A program made the translations under genes and the position numbers. This document shows positions 1-8,414 of a stretch of 64,000 nucleotides of DNA, piece by piece; the first letter of the stretch is position 1, and each line of letters begins with the position of its first letter. Below the pieces are notes generated by a model. That model was not told the origin of the DNA and made no database searches. It saw only the letters and a list, made by a program, of their open reading frames with translations. This stretch comes from Zoogloea sp. (GTDB taxonomy: Bacteria > Pseudomonadota > Gammaproteobacteria > Burkholderiales > Rhodocyclaceae), in contig JADJBR010000009.1 in assembly GCA_016703645.1 (NCBI GenBank), positions 1,251,501 through 1,315,500 of the forward strand, written 5' to 3'.

Positions 1-974
1 GTGGATCGAGCCGTCACCCTGAATTCCAACAGCCCTGATTCGTTGATCGTCCCGGCAAAGACCGTGTCACCGATGGTCTTGTCCACCGGCAGGCTCTCGC
101 CGGTCACCGGTGCCTGATTGACCGCACTGCTCCCGGCAGTCACGACGCCATCCAACGGAATGCGTGCGCCAGGCTTGACCCTGACGACTGCAGCAAGCAT
201 CACGTCTCGGGAGGCAAGCACATCCCAACTGCCATCAGCCTGTCTCACTTCAGCGGTTTCCGGCGTGAGCGCGAGCAGGCTCTTGATCGCGTTCCGTGCC
301 CGATCTACCGACCTTGCTTCAATCAGCTCTGCAATGGAATACAAAGCCATCACCATGGCGGCTTCAGGCCATTGACCAATGGCGAAGGCACCTGTGACCG
401 CAACCGACATCAGGGCATTGATGTTCAGACGCCCCTGAGACAGGGCAGCAAGCCCCTTGCTATAGGTTGAAAATCCGGCCATCACGATCGCTGTTGCCGC
501 CAAACCCATCCCGGCAATCTTGGCTAGAAGCACTTCGGGCATCAGGTAAGCCAGGACTTCTGCGCCAAGCGCCAGGACGAGCGCCATCGCAAAAATAGCG
601 ATACCACGTGGAATGCCGTCGCGATCTGTGCCCGCTGGCGTACCCGGTTTGACGAGCTCTGCGGCAAAGCCCGCTTTGCGGATGGCGTCGATGATGCTTG
701 GCAGCGCTTCATTTGGCGCATCGATGCGCAGGGTGCGGGCCGACAGATCAAAACGAAGCCCACCGATCGCGCCGATATGCTCGACCGCCCGGCGGATCTC
801 ACTCTCCTCCGTAGGACAGTCCATTGCCGGAATGCGAAGCTGCAAACCGCCTTCCGTATCGTCGGCTTGCAGAGGCACGTTCGTGGAGGGCGCCTCGGGG
901 GAGTGACACGTGCCGCTACACCCGCAGTATGAGGGCTGAGTCTCGGGTTGCAGGCTGATGGGCGATGGTTTCAT
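1..974 (-). CDS. Cd/Zn/Pb-translocating P1B-type ATPase, N-terminal part (cut by window edge)
   Basis: The frame is open from the ATG at 974 to the window edge, giving about 324 residues of the N-terminal half. A Cys-rich head (C17, C19, C23) precedes a heavy-metal-associated domain at about residues 44-110 carrying MDCPTEE (C53, E56, E57), the form typical of CadA/ZntA ATPases of betaproteobacteria. Hydrophobic helices follow, then the actuator motif APVTGESLPVDK near residue 300. The phosphorylation and ATP-binding domains lie outside the window. Such pumps export Cd2+, Zn2+ or Pb2+ from the cytoplasm at ATP cost. It is transcribed away from a CadR/PbrR-type regulator with a shared operator between them. 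The divalent-metal family is clear; the exact metal is not. Confidence 0.9.
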   Translation of the reverse strand, partial: MKPSPISLQPETQPSYCGCSGTCHSPEAPSTNVPLQADDTEGGLQLRIPAMDCPTEESEIRRAVEHIGAIGGLRFDLSARTLRIDAPNEALPSIIDAIRKAGFAAELVKPGTPAGTDRDGIPRGIAIFAMALVLALGAEVLAYLMPEVLLAKIAGMGLAATAIVMAGFSTYSKGLAALSQGRLNINALMSVAVTGAFAIGQWPEAAMVMALYSIAELIEARSVDRARNAIKSLLALTPETAEVRQADGSWDVLASRDVMLAAVVRVKPGARIPLDGVVTAGSSAVNQAPVTGESLPVDKTIGDTVFAGTINESGLLEFRVTARS

Positions 975-999
975 GGTGATCTCCTATTGCTGCCATTGG

Positions 1000-1025
1000 A
1001 AACCCTGTAGCAACTCCAGAGTCAA
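1000..1025 (-). promoter_or_regulatory. MerR-type promoter/operator for the Cd/Pb ATPase
   Basis: On the minus strand the -35 TTGACT (1020-1025) is followed by a 19-bp spacer and a weak -10 TCCAAT (995-1000). The spacer holds an imperfect dyad, ACTCTGGAGTTGCTACAGGGT. A 19-bp spacer is the hallmark of promoters untwisted by MerR-family activators. The site drives the ATPase and probably also autoregulates the divergent regulator that starts at 1088. Confidence 0.8.
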
Positions 1026-1087
1026 GGGGGTAAGGTGATCGCCTTCGTCAATTCACTTTTGAGCTCATGCCGGGCTCAGGCCTTACG

Positions 1088-1585
1088 ATGAAAATCGGTC
1101 AGCTCGCCCAGCAGACAGGTACTCTGGTAGACACCATTCGTTACTATGAGCGCGAGGGGCTGCTCCCGCGTGCAGCGCGAACGGAAGGCAACTATCGGAT
1201 CTACGATGCCGTTCATCTTGAACGTCTGGCCTTCATTCGGCGGTGTCGCTCCCTCGACATGACACTGGACGAAATCCGGGTGCTTCTGTGTTTCAGGGAC
1301 CGCCCATTGGAAAGTTGCGAGGACGTCAACACGTTACTCGATGCCCATATCAATCACGTCGCCGATCGGATACGCGAGCTGCTGCAGTTGGAAAAACAGC
1401 TGCTGACACTCCGAGAATGTTGCCGGGACGGTCGACAGGCGGCCGATTGCGGAATCTTGAACGAGCTGTCGCACGGGGCGACGGAGGTCGCCGGGCCCTC
1501 TGTATCGGAGAGTCACCTTTCTGCAACGCATGCCGGCGGCCGACGGCACGTGGTCCAAAGAACGCAAGAACAGGGGGAGGACTGA
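1088..1585 (+). CDS. Cd(II)/Pb(II)-responsive MerR-family regulator (CadR/PbrR type)
   Basis: This is a 165-residue MerR protein: an N-terminal winged helix-turn-helix (MKIGQLAQQTG, then the family motif RYYEREGLLP), a long dimerisation helix, and a C-terminal metal loop. C77, C112 and C121 match the three-cysteine set of CadR/PbrR, and an adjacent C111 is also present. The ATG at 1088 is preferred over 1067 because the family begins with MKIG. The divergent ATPase with the operator at 1000-1025 fits an activator that switches on metal export. CadR and PbrR cannot be separated from sequence alone. Confidence 0.88.
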   Translation: MKIGQLAQQTGTLVDTIRYYEREGLLPRAARTEGNYRIYDAVHLERLAFIRRCRSLDMTLDEIRVLLCFRDRPLESCEDVNTLLDAHINHVADRIRELLQLEKQLLTLRECCRDGRQAADCGILNELSHGATEVAGPSVSESHLSATHAGGRRHVVQRTQEQGED

Positions 1586-1612
1586 CTGACCGGCCCAGAG
1601 CGGCTGATTCGC

Positions 1613-2176
1613 TCAAAGGTCTTTGAATACGTCCCGGTGCATCTTGATCGTGGCTGGCTGAGTGCGTTTCTTCGTGTGGTTCTTGGCCATTTCTTCTGCC
1701 CAAAGGCTGACTTCAAAGCCGAGTTTTCGGTAAAAACCGAGCACCGCTTCATCGTTATCCGCATCGACAACGATCAATCGTGCGGCGGACAAGCCTGCCG
1801 TATTGAGAATGTCACCAAGCAGGAGCGCCATCAAGGCGGCGCCCACACCCGTACGCTGCAGGTCCTGGTGAACCGCAAGTCTCCCAATCTTCACGGCAGG
1901 AAAGGCAGCAAGTTCGATGTGCTCATAGACCCCCAAGTCGAACTTCTCGGAGTTGTTGAGCTTTATCGCGTCGTTGGCGAGAGTGAAATACCCGACCGGG
2001 CCTTCAAAATGCTGATGAAAAGCCACATTGGTGAAACCCAGTCTGGCTTCGTGCAAGGTCAGTGCCTGTGCCGTCAGAAAATCGTCTAGACGAGGTTTTC
2101 CGCACGAGAACGTACCGAGAGTCGCCGGATCAACCTTCGTGATGGGGAGGTAACCATATCCCTCGTCAGTCAGCAT
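1613..2176 (-). CDS. GNAT-family N-acetyltransferase
   Basis: This 187-residue protein has the GNAT core: a beta strand with KIGRLAVHQDLQRTGVG (the acetyl-CoA pyrophosphate loop, Q/RxxGxG/A type) and the later segment ADNDEAVLGFYRKLGFE typical of motif B. It resembles the stand-alone GNAT group that includes TacT/AtaT toxins, but the upstream small protein shows no ribbon-helix-helix antitoxin signature. Its start overlaps the stop of that gene by one base (TGATG), so the two are probably translationally coupled. The substrate is unknown. Confidence 0.8.
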   Translation of the reverse strand: MLTDEGYGYLPITKVDPATLGTFSCGKPRLDDFLTAQALTLHEARLGFTNVAFHQHFEGPVGYFTLANDAIKLNNSEKFDLGVYEHIELAAFPAVKIGRLAVHQDLQRTGVGAALMALLLGDILNTAGLSAARLIVVDADNDEAVLGFYRKLGFEVSLWAEEMAKNHTKKRTQPATIKMHRDVFKDL

Positions 2177-2421
2177 CAGCCAGGCAAAGCGACCCGGTAC
2201 TTGTCCAGGAAATGTGCTTCCTTGGCACGCCGAGCGGCAGCGGCCAACTGCTCCGCGCGCTCCTGAACCGCTGGTGTCGGCCGGACAGACTCAACGGACA
2301 CGACAAGCCGCTTCTTGGCCTTGAGGGACGAAGCGTGTTTCTTCAAGAGAAGGCTGCGAGCAGGTTGCTTCATGGCATAGGGTCTGTACGTAGGAACGCC
2401 TTCCATGCGAAGGGAAGGCAT
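2176..2421 (-). CDS. Small basic protein of unknown function, coupled to the GNAT gene
   Basis: A protein of about 81 residues if the ATG at 2421 is used; ATGs at 2406 and 2373 are alternatives and none has a clear ribosome site. It is Lys/Arg/Ala-rich with a probable C-terminal helix (VQERAEQLAAAARRAKEAHFL). It ends with a one-base overlap onto the acetyltransferase gene. The position suggests an antitoxin-like or partner role, but no family is recognised. The gene is supported mainly by the overlap and by tight packing with the gene upstream. Confidence 0.45.
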   Translation of the reverse strand: MPSLRMEGVPTYRPYAMKQPARSLLLKKHASSLKAKKRLVVSVESVRPTPAVQERAEQLAAAARRAKEAHFLDKYRVALPG

Positions 2422-2472
2422 TGAGATACTAGAACAGAAAAGAGAATATACGCAATCCGTACATTCCAGCAA

Positions 2473-2868
2473 TCATGGCGAGACTGTGTGGTGGCACGGC
2501 AAGAGCGCACGATCCCTGATGAAGATGTGCGGCAAGAAAGCCTCCTCAAGCGCACGACGTATTGAGGCGCAGGTAAGCCGGTCATCCGCCATGAAGTTCA
2601 TGTATAGCTCGGTGGTCAGTTCGATCAGGTGCGTGTGTTCCCGGACATGAGCTTCCCGATCGAGGGGAGTCCAGGCGCTGAGCCAGCGCTCCTCCAATGC
2701 ATAGCTGCGATACGTACAGTTGATGAACTGGGCAAATAAGGCAGAAACCGCCTCGGTGTCGCCAGTGGATGTCGCCCGGAGTGTATGAAGGCCGAGATAC
2801 TCCAAGCGACGGCTCGTTGCTTGAAGCAACGAGTCATTTGGGGAAGTGAGCGCATTTGAGCAGATCAT
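2473..2868 (-). CDS. Hemerythrin-like protein with one altered iron ligand
   Basis: A 131-residue all-helical protein whose spacing matches bacteriohemerythrin. H28 fits H25, the segment SYALEERWL places E59 at E58, HVREH gives H74 and H78 (HxxxH), and HIFIRD gives H114 and D119 (HxxxxD). The position of H54 is a serine (S55), so six of the seven di-iron ligands remain. The HxxxH-to-HxxxxD linker is about 12 residues longer than usual. Hemerythrins bind O2, NO or act as redox/metal sensors; which applies here is unknown. It ends just upstream of the small gene at 2421 and follows the copS/copR genes on the same strand. Confidence 0.6.
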   Translation of the reverse strand: MICSNALTSPNDSLLQATSRRLEYLGLHTLRATSTGDTEAVSALFAQFINCTYRSYALEERWLSAWTPLDREAHVREHTHLIELTTELYMNFMADDRLTCASIRRALEEAFLPHIFIRDRALLPCHHTVSP

Positions 2869-2889
2869 GGCTGTGAGCTTGCAAACGGG

Positions 2890-4323
2890 TCAGTCCGTGC
2901 TGCGGGGCGTGACGATCAATGTCGGTATCCACATCTCGAAGATGTTGCTTCCTTTCCCCGTCCGTCCCTCGATGTCGCCTCCGTGAGATCGCAGGATTGA
3001 ACGAGTGATGGCAAGGCCCAGCCCGGCGCCATCGCCAGAGTGGCGGCGGGATGCATCCACGCGATAGAAGCGGTCGAAGAGACGCGACAGATGTTCCGGC
3101 GGGATGGGTTCCCCGGTGTTCTCGACAGCGAGGTGGATTGTATCGGCGTCCGCACTGTCTCGTACGACGCTGACCGTCACGACAATGCGTCCTCCAACCG
3201 GGGTGTAGCGAAGTGCGTTGGACAGCAGATTGCCGATGGCCCGCCGGAGCATCAGCCTGTCTCCGGTCACCAGTCCTGAGCCCTCAAGCCGTAGCGTGAC
3301 GCCGTTCTCTTCAGCCAGGGCGCCGTAGAAATCGAACAGGGCAGTGACCTCGTCCGCCAGATCAAAGCTTTCCTGGCCCGGTACGATCAGGCCGTTCTCC
3401 GATTTGGCCAAAAATAGCATGTCCGAAATCATCCGCGACAGACGCTCGAACTCCTCGCAATTGGACTCCAGCACCTCCCGGTACTCGGTGGAGCTTCGGG
3501 TCTTGGAGAGGGCAACCTGGGTTTGCGTCATCAGGTTGCTGACTGGGGTCCGGAGTTCGTGAGCCAGGTCTGATGAAAAATCCGAGAGTCGCTTGAACGA
3601 CTCCTCCAGCCGGGCCAGCATGTCGTTGAGGGATTCGGCCAACTCAGCCAGTTCGACGGGTACGGCATCCACAGGTAAACGCTGGTCAAGACGTTGGGCG
3701 CTGACTTCCGTCGCTCTTCGCTTCATCTCGCGAAGTGGCGCCAGGCCTCGACGGGCAGCAAACCAACCGAGTAGTCCGGTCGCCAAGGTGCCCCCAATGA
3801 CCACGAGCCAGAGGGTCTTCATGAATGAGTCCATGAAGCTCCGGTGATGGGAAATGTCCGTCGCGACGGCGACTACGGCGGGCGGCCACGCCTGAACTCC
3901 GGTTGGTGCTTCGGCCACGATACCCCGGAAGGACAACTGGTCATCGACTTGCCACACGTAGGGGCGCTCAGCCTCAGGTGTTTTGACCCGATCCAGTAAG
4001 CGCTGGGGGAAAGGGGCGTCCTCGGTGGCGAACAGGGTGCGACCATCCGGCCCCTTTACTGCCACGACCAAGCCATGATGGCCGATCAAGGAGTCGTCCA
4101 TCTGCTGCGGAATGGCTGCCAGATCCTTTGACGAATGAACCTTGGCCAAGGCATGGCGAATCAATTCGAGTTTGCCGGTCAGGGCCTCCATGTCCTGCTC
4201 TTCGAAGTGGTGTTCGACGGACTCAGCCACAATCAAACCTAGTACCAGCAACACCACGGTTGATGCCGCCGCGAACAGCACGGTCAGGCGGAAGGTCAGC
4301 GACTTGCGGCGGACAGGGCGCAC
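2890..4323 (-). CDS. copS: Heavy-metal sensor histidine kinase (CopS/CusS type)
   Basis: This 477-residue inner-membrane kinase has TM1 at about 12-32, a periplasmic sensor of about 130 residues, TM2 at about 170-190, a HAMP linker, and the H-box SDLAHELRTP with the phospho-accepting His255. The N-box GNLLSNALRYTP and the G-boxes NTGEP and GAGLGLAI follow. Architecture and length match the CusS/CopS/IrlS family that senses periplasmic copper or silver. It starts with GTG overlapping the stop of the response regulator by one base. Facing the copper operon that starts at 5188, it probably controls it. Confidence 0.92.
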   Translation of the reverse strand: MRPVRRKSLTFRLTVLFAAASTVVLLVLGLIVAESVEHHFEEQDMEALTGKLELIRHALAKVHSSKDLAAIPQQMDDSLIGHHGLVVAVKGPDGRTLFATEDAPFPQRLLDRVKTPEAERPYVWQVDDQLSFRGIVAEAPTGVQAWPPAVVAVATDISHHRSFMDSFMKTLWLVVIGGTLATGLLGWFAARRGLAPLREMKRRATEVSAQRLDQRLPVDAVPVELAELAESLNDMLARLEESFKRLSDFSSDLAHELRTPVSNLMTQTQVALSKTRSSTEYREVLESNCEEFERLSRMISDMLFLAKSENGLIVPGQESFDLADEVTALFDFYGALAEENGVTLRLEGSGLVTGDRLMLRRAIGNLLSNALRYTPVGGRIVVTVSVVRDSADADTIHLAVENTGEPIPPEHLSRLFDRFYRVDASRRHSGDGAGLGLAITRSILRSHGGDIEGRTGKGSNIFEMWIPTLIVTPRSTD

Positions 4324-5006
4324 TATTCGTCCTCCTGTTCTTCCAGCACATAGCCCATGCCACGCACGGTGCGAATCAGCTTGGGTTCAAAACCGTCGTC
4401 GATCTTGGCCCGCAGGCGGCGCACCGCCACCTCGATCACATTGGTGTCGCTGTCGAAATTCATGTCCCACACCTGGGAGGCGATCAGGGAGCGCGGCAGT
4501 ACTTCACCGCGCCGGCGCAGCAGGAGTTCAAGGAGTGCAAACTCCTTGGCGGTCAGGTCGATCCGCTTGCCCGCCCGCGTGACGCGGCGGCGCAGGAGGT
4601 CCAGCTCCAGATCTGCCGCATGCAAGGCGTCGACTTCCTTGTTCTTGGCCCCCCGGCGCAGGAGGCTTCGAACGCGAGCCAGTAACTCCGAGAAGGCGAA
4701 GGGTTTGACCAGATAGTCGTCGGCCCCCAGTTCAAGCCCCTTGACCCGGTCATCCACGCTGTCCTTGGCGGTCAGAAACAAGACGGGCATCTCCTTGCCG
4801 GCCTTGCGCAGGGCCTGCAGGACGCGCCAACCATCGAGCCCCGGCAGCATCACGTCGAGCACGATGAGGTCGTAAGCTTCGGTCATCCCGAAGTGCAGTC
4901 CGTCCATGCCGTCCCGGACCAGGTCCACATTGAAGCCGGCTTCAACCAGCCCTTGCTTGAGGTAGTCCCCTGTTTTGGGTTCATCCTCGACGATCAGTAT
5001 TTTCAT
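4323..5006 (-). CDS. copR: Heavy-metal response regulator (CopR/CusR type)
   Basis: An OmpR-family regulator of 227 residues from the ATG at 5006; an ATG at 5030 would add eight residues unlike the family. The receiver begins [10 protein letters not shown] with D8 and D51 (LIVLDVMLP) as the acidic pocket and K102-type VKPF near the end. The C-terminal winged helix carries the [13 protein letters not shown] signature. It is cotranscribed with copS. The CopR-type box at 5075-5090 lies between it and the divergent copper operon, and similar boxes recur at other copper genes in the window. Confidence 0.93.
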   Translation of the reverse strand: MKILIVEDEPKTGDYLKQGLVEAGFNVDLVRDGMDGLHFGMTEAYDLIVLDVMLPGLDGWRVLQALRKAGKEMPVLFLTAKDSVDDRVKGLELGADDYLVKPFAFSELLARVRSLLRRGAKNKEVDALHAADLELDLLRRRVTRAGKRIDLTAKEFALLELLLRRRGEVLPRSLIASQVWDMNFDSDTNVIEVAVRRLRAKIDDGFEPKLIRTVRGMGYVLEEQEDE

Positions 5007-5074
5007 GGTCTTCCTCGCAGCATTCTCCATTTGGCAGCATTAGTTTGGCGCAAGCCACCTCCATTCTTCCCAAG

Positions 5075-5090
5075 ATTACAAAGATGTAAT
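5075..5090. promoter_or_regulatory. CopR/CusR-type box between copRS and the copper operon
   Basis: The imperfect palindrome ATTACAAAGATGTAAT matches the cop-box form TTACA-N4-TGTAA. In the rightward direction GTCA lies at +7 to +10 and TGTCGG at +17 to +22 from its edge. The same arrangement follows the boxes at 9113, 23946 and 24752. It probably serves copper-dependent activation of the 5188 operon and autoregulation of copRS. Confidence 0.8.
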
Positions 5091-5187
5091 TCCCGGGTCA
5101 GTCTCCTGTCGGTTTCTGCACCGCACACTGCTTGCCACGGGAACAGCAGATTCCCGAGGCCCCCTTTTGACCCCATGGAGATGACCG

Positions 5188-5487
5188 ATGCGATCACCCC
5201 TGTTCGGGCTGCTGGCACTGGCTTTGACGAAAAGCGTCCTGGCTGCTGAGCCGCCCACCCTGGAGCCTGCCTCCAGGACTTCCCCTCATGCGTCCTCCTT
5301 GTCCGATTATCGTGCTTGGTCGGAAGCCCCCGTTGGCGCATGGCGAGCGGCCAATGATGGTGTTCAGCGTACAGGCGGCATGCATGCAGGCCATATGCCA
5401 CCTGCCAACATCGATGAGGCTTTGCAAAAGGAAAGCGGAGCGACGCCGCCGGCCTCAGCGAGGCCCTCTGCTGATCATCACCATTAG
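5188..5487 (+). CDS. Small exported His/Met-containing protein, first gene of the copper operon
   Basis: A 99-residue protein with a signal peptide (about residues 1-19, cleaved after VLAA) and a Pro/Ser/Ala-rich mature part. It has MHAGHM near residue 65 and ends in DHHH, both plausible copper ligands. The ATG follows GGAG with seven bases between. It sits directly downstream of the cop box and 9 bp ahead of the outer-membrane factor gene. No family is recognised; a periplasmic copper-binding role is inferred from location, export signal and composition. Confidence 0.6.
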   Translation: MRSPLFGLLALALTKSVLAAEPPTLEPASRTSPHASSLSDYRAWSEAPVGAWRAANDGVQRTGGMHAGHMPPANIDEALQKESGATPPASARPSADHHH

Positions 5488-5496
5488 GAGTTCGCC

Positions 5497-6939
5497 GTGC
5501 GCTCAACCCCATCTCCACGACACTCCCGCGCCATCAAGGGGCTGACCGCCCTGGTCCTTGGTACGCTGGTCCTGAGTGGCTGTGCCAGTTTTTCTCCGGA
5601 CGGAGGCTTCGATACCGTGCGGGAAACGACCCGCACCCGTATCGGTGCCGATGCCCAATGGGCCAGAAGCGACGAGGCCCGCAAAGAGATCGATACACGT
5701 GTGGCCGAACTGCTGGCCAAGCCCTTGGCCGTTGAGGATGCCGTTCAGGTCGCCATCTACAACAACCGGGGACTCCGCGCCGCATTTTACGATCTTGGAA
5801 TCAGCGAGGCCGAGATGGTCCAGGCCGGGCGCTTGCCGAATCCGCATTTTTCCATGCTGCGTACCAGCCGCGCCGAGAATGGGGTCCGCGAATTCAAGAT
5901 CGAACAGGTGCTGACCTTCAACCTGTTTGCGCTGATTACCATGCCGCTTGCCGTGGAGGTCGAGAAACGCAACTTCGCCCAGACCCAGCGCATGACGGCG
6001 CTGGAGGTGGCGAGGCTGGCATCCGAGACGCGCAAGGCCTACTTTGGAGCCATCGCGGCTGAAGAGTCGGTCCGTTACCTCCGGAAAGTCAGGCAGGCCG
6101 CCGAAGCCGGCGCTGGCCTGGCCCGCAAGATGGCGGACGTCGGTAACTTCAACCGGTTGCAGCAGGCCCGAGAGCAAGGCTTTTATGCGTCCGCAGCCCT
6201 CGAACTGGCTCGGGCCGAGCAAGCCAACATCGCGGCGCGGGAGCGGCTGACCAAACTGCTGGGCCTGCCATCACCCCAGGTGATTCGACTCCCCGAGCGC
6301 CTGCCCGATCTGCCCAAGTTGCCCGACGAGTTGCCGGCAGTCGAGCAAACGGCACTGGATCAGCGCCTCGATCTCCAGGCGGTTCGTCTCGAAACCGAGG
6401 CACTGGCCAAGAACCTTGGCCTCACCCAGGCCACGCGCTTCATCAACGTGCTGGAGTTCGGACCGGCGCGTGTCCTGGAGGGCACGCGGGATAGCGGCTA
6501 CAAACGTGGCTACGAAGTGAGTTTCGAACTCCCGATCTTCGACTTTGGCGGCAGCAAGGTTGCCAAGGCGGAAGCCATCTATGGCCAGGCTGTTGAACGT
6601 GCGGCCGAAGCCGCCATCAACGCCCGTTCGGAAGTCCGCGAAGCCTACTCGGCGTATCGCAACAGCTTCGACATTGCAAAGCACTACCGGGACGAAATCG
6701 TGCCGCTCAACAAGCGGATCGCCGAAGAGAACCTGCTGCGCTACAACGGCATGCTGATAGGGGTCTTCGATCTGCTCGCCGATGCTCGTTCCCAGATCAC
6801 CAGCGTGAACAGCTACATCGAGTCCCTCCGTGACTATTGGATTGCCCAGAGCGATCTACAGATGGCCCTGATCGGCAAACCTTCCCTCGCCGCCGCTGCG
6901 CGCACTTCCCCGGCCAGCACCGGCCGTCCGGATCACTGA
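5497..6939 (+). CDS. TolC-family outer-membrane lipoprotein of the copper operon
   Basis: This 480-residue protein begins at GTG 5497 (ribosome site TAGGAG), with a lipoprotein signal ending LVLSGC. Two outer-membrane-efflux-protein repeats follow, with long Ala/Glu/Arg-rich helices and the segment YEVSFELPIFDFGGSK typical of TolC/CusC relatives. It differs from the second TolC-type gene at 10258. It is the second gene of the cop-box operon and is followed by the multicopper oxidase. It may provide an exit duct or serve an oxidase-linked system; no inner-membrane partner lies next to it. Confidence 0.85.
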   Translation: MRSTPSPRHSRAIKGLTALVLGTLVLSGCASFSPDGGFDTVRETTRTRIGADAQWARSDEARKEIDTRVAELLAKPLAVEDAVQVAIYNNRGLRAAFYDLGISEAEMVQAGRLPNPHFSMLRTSRAENGVREFKIEQVLTFNLFALITMPLAVEVEKRNFAQTQRMTALEVARLASETRKAYFGAIAAEESVRYLRKVRQAAEAGAGLARKMADVGNFNRLQQAREQGFYASAALELARAEQANIAARERLTKLLGLPSPQVIRLPERLPDLPKLPDELPAVEQTALDQRLDLQAVRLETEALAKNLGLTQATRFINVLEFGPARVLEGTRDSGYKRGYEVSFELPIFDFGGSKVAKAEAIYGQAVERAAEAAINARSEVREAYSAYRNSFDIAKHYRDEIVPLNKRIAEENLLRYNGMLIGVFDLLADARSQITSVNSYIESLRDYWIAQSDLQMALIGKPSLAAAARTSPASTGRPDH

Positions 6940-6955
6940 CCCGAAAGGACTCCCG

Positions 6956-8377
6956 ATGACATCCCGTCGCGCATTCATCCAAAGCCTGGGCCTGACAGGT
7001 GGCGCTGTGGCCACGGCCTCGGTCAGTTCCGTCGCCATGGCCGCACTTCCTGAACTCATTATGAAGGAGGATCCGAACACAGCGCCTCCGCATCTCCCGC
7101 AAGGCGTCACCGGCGCCGGTCGGCCCTATAACCCGGTGGTCACCCTCAACGGCTGGACGTTGCCGTGGCGCATGAACAAGGGCGTCAAGGAGTTTCACCT
7201 TGTGGCCGAACCCGTGGTGCGCGAGATCGCGCCCGGCATGAATGCCCACCTATGGGGTTACAACGGACAAAGCCCGGGTCCGACGATCGAAGTGGTCGAA
7301 GGCGACCGGGTCCGCATCTTCGTCACCAACCGCCTGCCCGAGCACACCACCATTCATTGGCACGGGCAACGTCTGCCCAGCGGAATGGATGGTGTCGGCG
7401 GACTCACCCAGCCGCAGATTCCACCGGGCAAGACCTTTGTCTACGAGTTCGTGGCACGCCGGCCAGGCACCTTCATGTATCACCCCCATGCCGACGAGAT
7501 GACCCAGATGGCGATGGGCATGATGGGCTTCTGGGTCACCCATCCGAAGGAGCGGCACCCCCTCATCGACGAAGTGGACCGGGATTTCTGCTTTCTCCTG
7601 AACGCCTACGACATCGACCCCGGCAGCTACACCCCGAAGGTGAACACGATGCTCGATTTCAACCTATGGACCTTCAACAGCCGGGCTTTTCCGGGCATCG
7701 ACTCCCTCAATGTGCGCCAAAACGACCGGGTACGTATCCGCGTCGGCAACCTGACAATGACGAATCACCCGATTCACTTGCACGGCCACGAATTCACAGT
7801 CACCGGTACCGATGGCGGCCCAACGCCCAAGGGGTCCCGCTGGCCTGAAGTGACAACCGACATTGCCGTCGGGCAGATGCGCCAAGTCGAGTTCATCGCC
7901 AATGAAGCGGGTGACTGGGCTTTCCATTGCCACAAGAGCCACCACACGATGAATGCGATGGGCCATGACGTGCCGACCATGATCGGGGTCGATCACCGGG
8001 AGGCCGCCAAGCAGATCACCGATCTCATTCCCGACTACATGGTGATGGGAGAGCGCGGCATGGCCGACATGGGGGAAATGGAGATGCCGCTTCCGGACAA
8101 CACCCTTCCGATGATGACAGGCCAAGGCCCCTATGGTGCGGTGGAGATGGGCGGCATGTTCACTGTCCTGAAAGTCCGTGCCGAGCAGAAGGTCGGCGAT
8201 TACTCCGACCCCGGCTGGTACAAGCAGCCTCCCGGCACCCGTGCCTATGAATGGACCGGGCCCGCCGCTGAGCCGCCGCGCGCAAAAACCCAGGGGGGGC
8301 AATCCATGCCGGCGACGGGCAAGCCCGCAGCAACCGAAGTGCAGGTCCGAAAGCCCGGCCCGCATTCCGGTCACTGA
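6956..8377 (+). CDS. Tat-exported multicopper oxidase (copper oxidase)
   Basis: This 473-residue protein has a twin-arginine signal (TSRRAFIQSLG). Copper motifs are HWHG (H134, H136), YHPH (H176, H178), HPIHLHGHEF (H271, H274, H276, H278) and HCHKSHHTMNAM (H324-C325-H326, H330, M335), giving a complete trinuclear cluster and type 1 site. Only about 93 residues separate the first and last motif pairs, so the middle cupredoxin domain of three-domain oxidases seems absent. The Met-rich tail (about 345-395) may bind Cu(I). The likely role is oxidation of periplasmic Cu(I) to less toxic Cu(II). Confidence 0.9.
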   Translation: MTSRRAFIQSLGLTGGAVATASVSSVAMAALPELIMKEDPNTAPPHLPQGVTGAGRPYNPVVTLNGWTLPWRMNKGVKEFHLVAEPVVREIAPGMNAHLWGYNGQSPGPTIEVVEGDRVRIFVTNRLPEHTTIHWHGQRLPSGMDGVGGLTQPQIPPGKTFVYEFVARRPGTFMYHPHADEMTQMAMGMMGFWVTHPKERHPLIDEVDRDFCFLLNAYDIDPGSYTPKVNTMLDFNLWTFNSRAFPGIDSLNVRQNDRVRIRVGNLTMTNHPIHLHGHEFTVTGTDGGPTPKGSRWPEVTTDIAVGQMRQVEFIANEAGDWAFHCHKSHHTMNAMGHDVPTMIGVDHREAAKQITDLIPDYMVMGERGMADMGEMEMPLPDNTLPMMTGQGPYGAVEMGGMFTVLKVRAEQKVGDYSDPGWYKQPPGTRAYEWTGPAAEPPRAKTQGGQSMPATGKPAATEVQVRKPGPHSGH

Positions 8378-8414
8378 GTTCCACTCACGATAACAAGCAC
8401 TGAGGAACCCCATC

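Noticed and set aside
1613-2421. GNAT gene plus small gene as a classical type II toxin-antitoxin pair
   Set aside because: The small protein has no ribbon-helix-helix (DUF1778) features and its start is unclear; kept only as a possibility.
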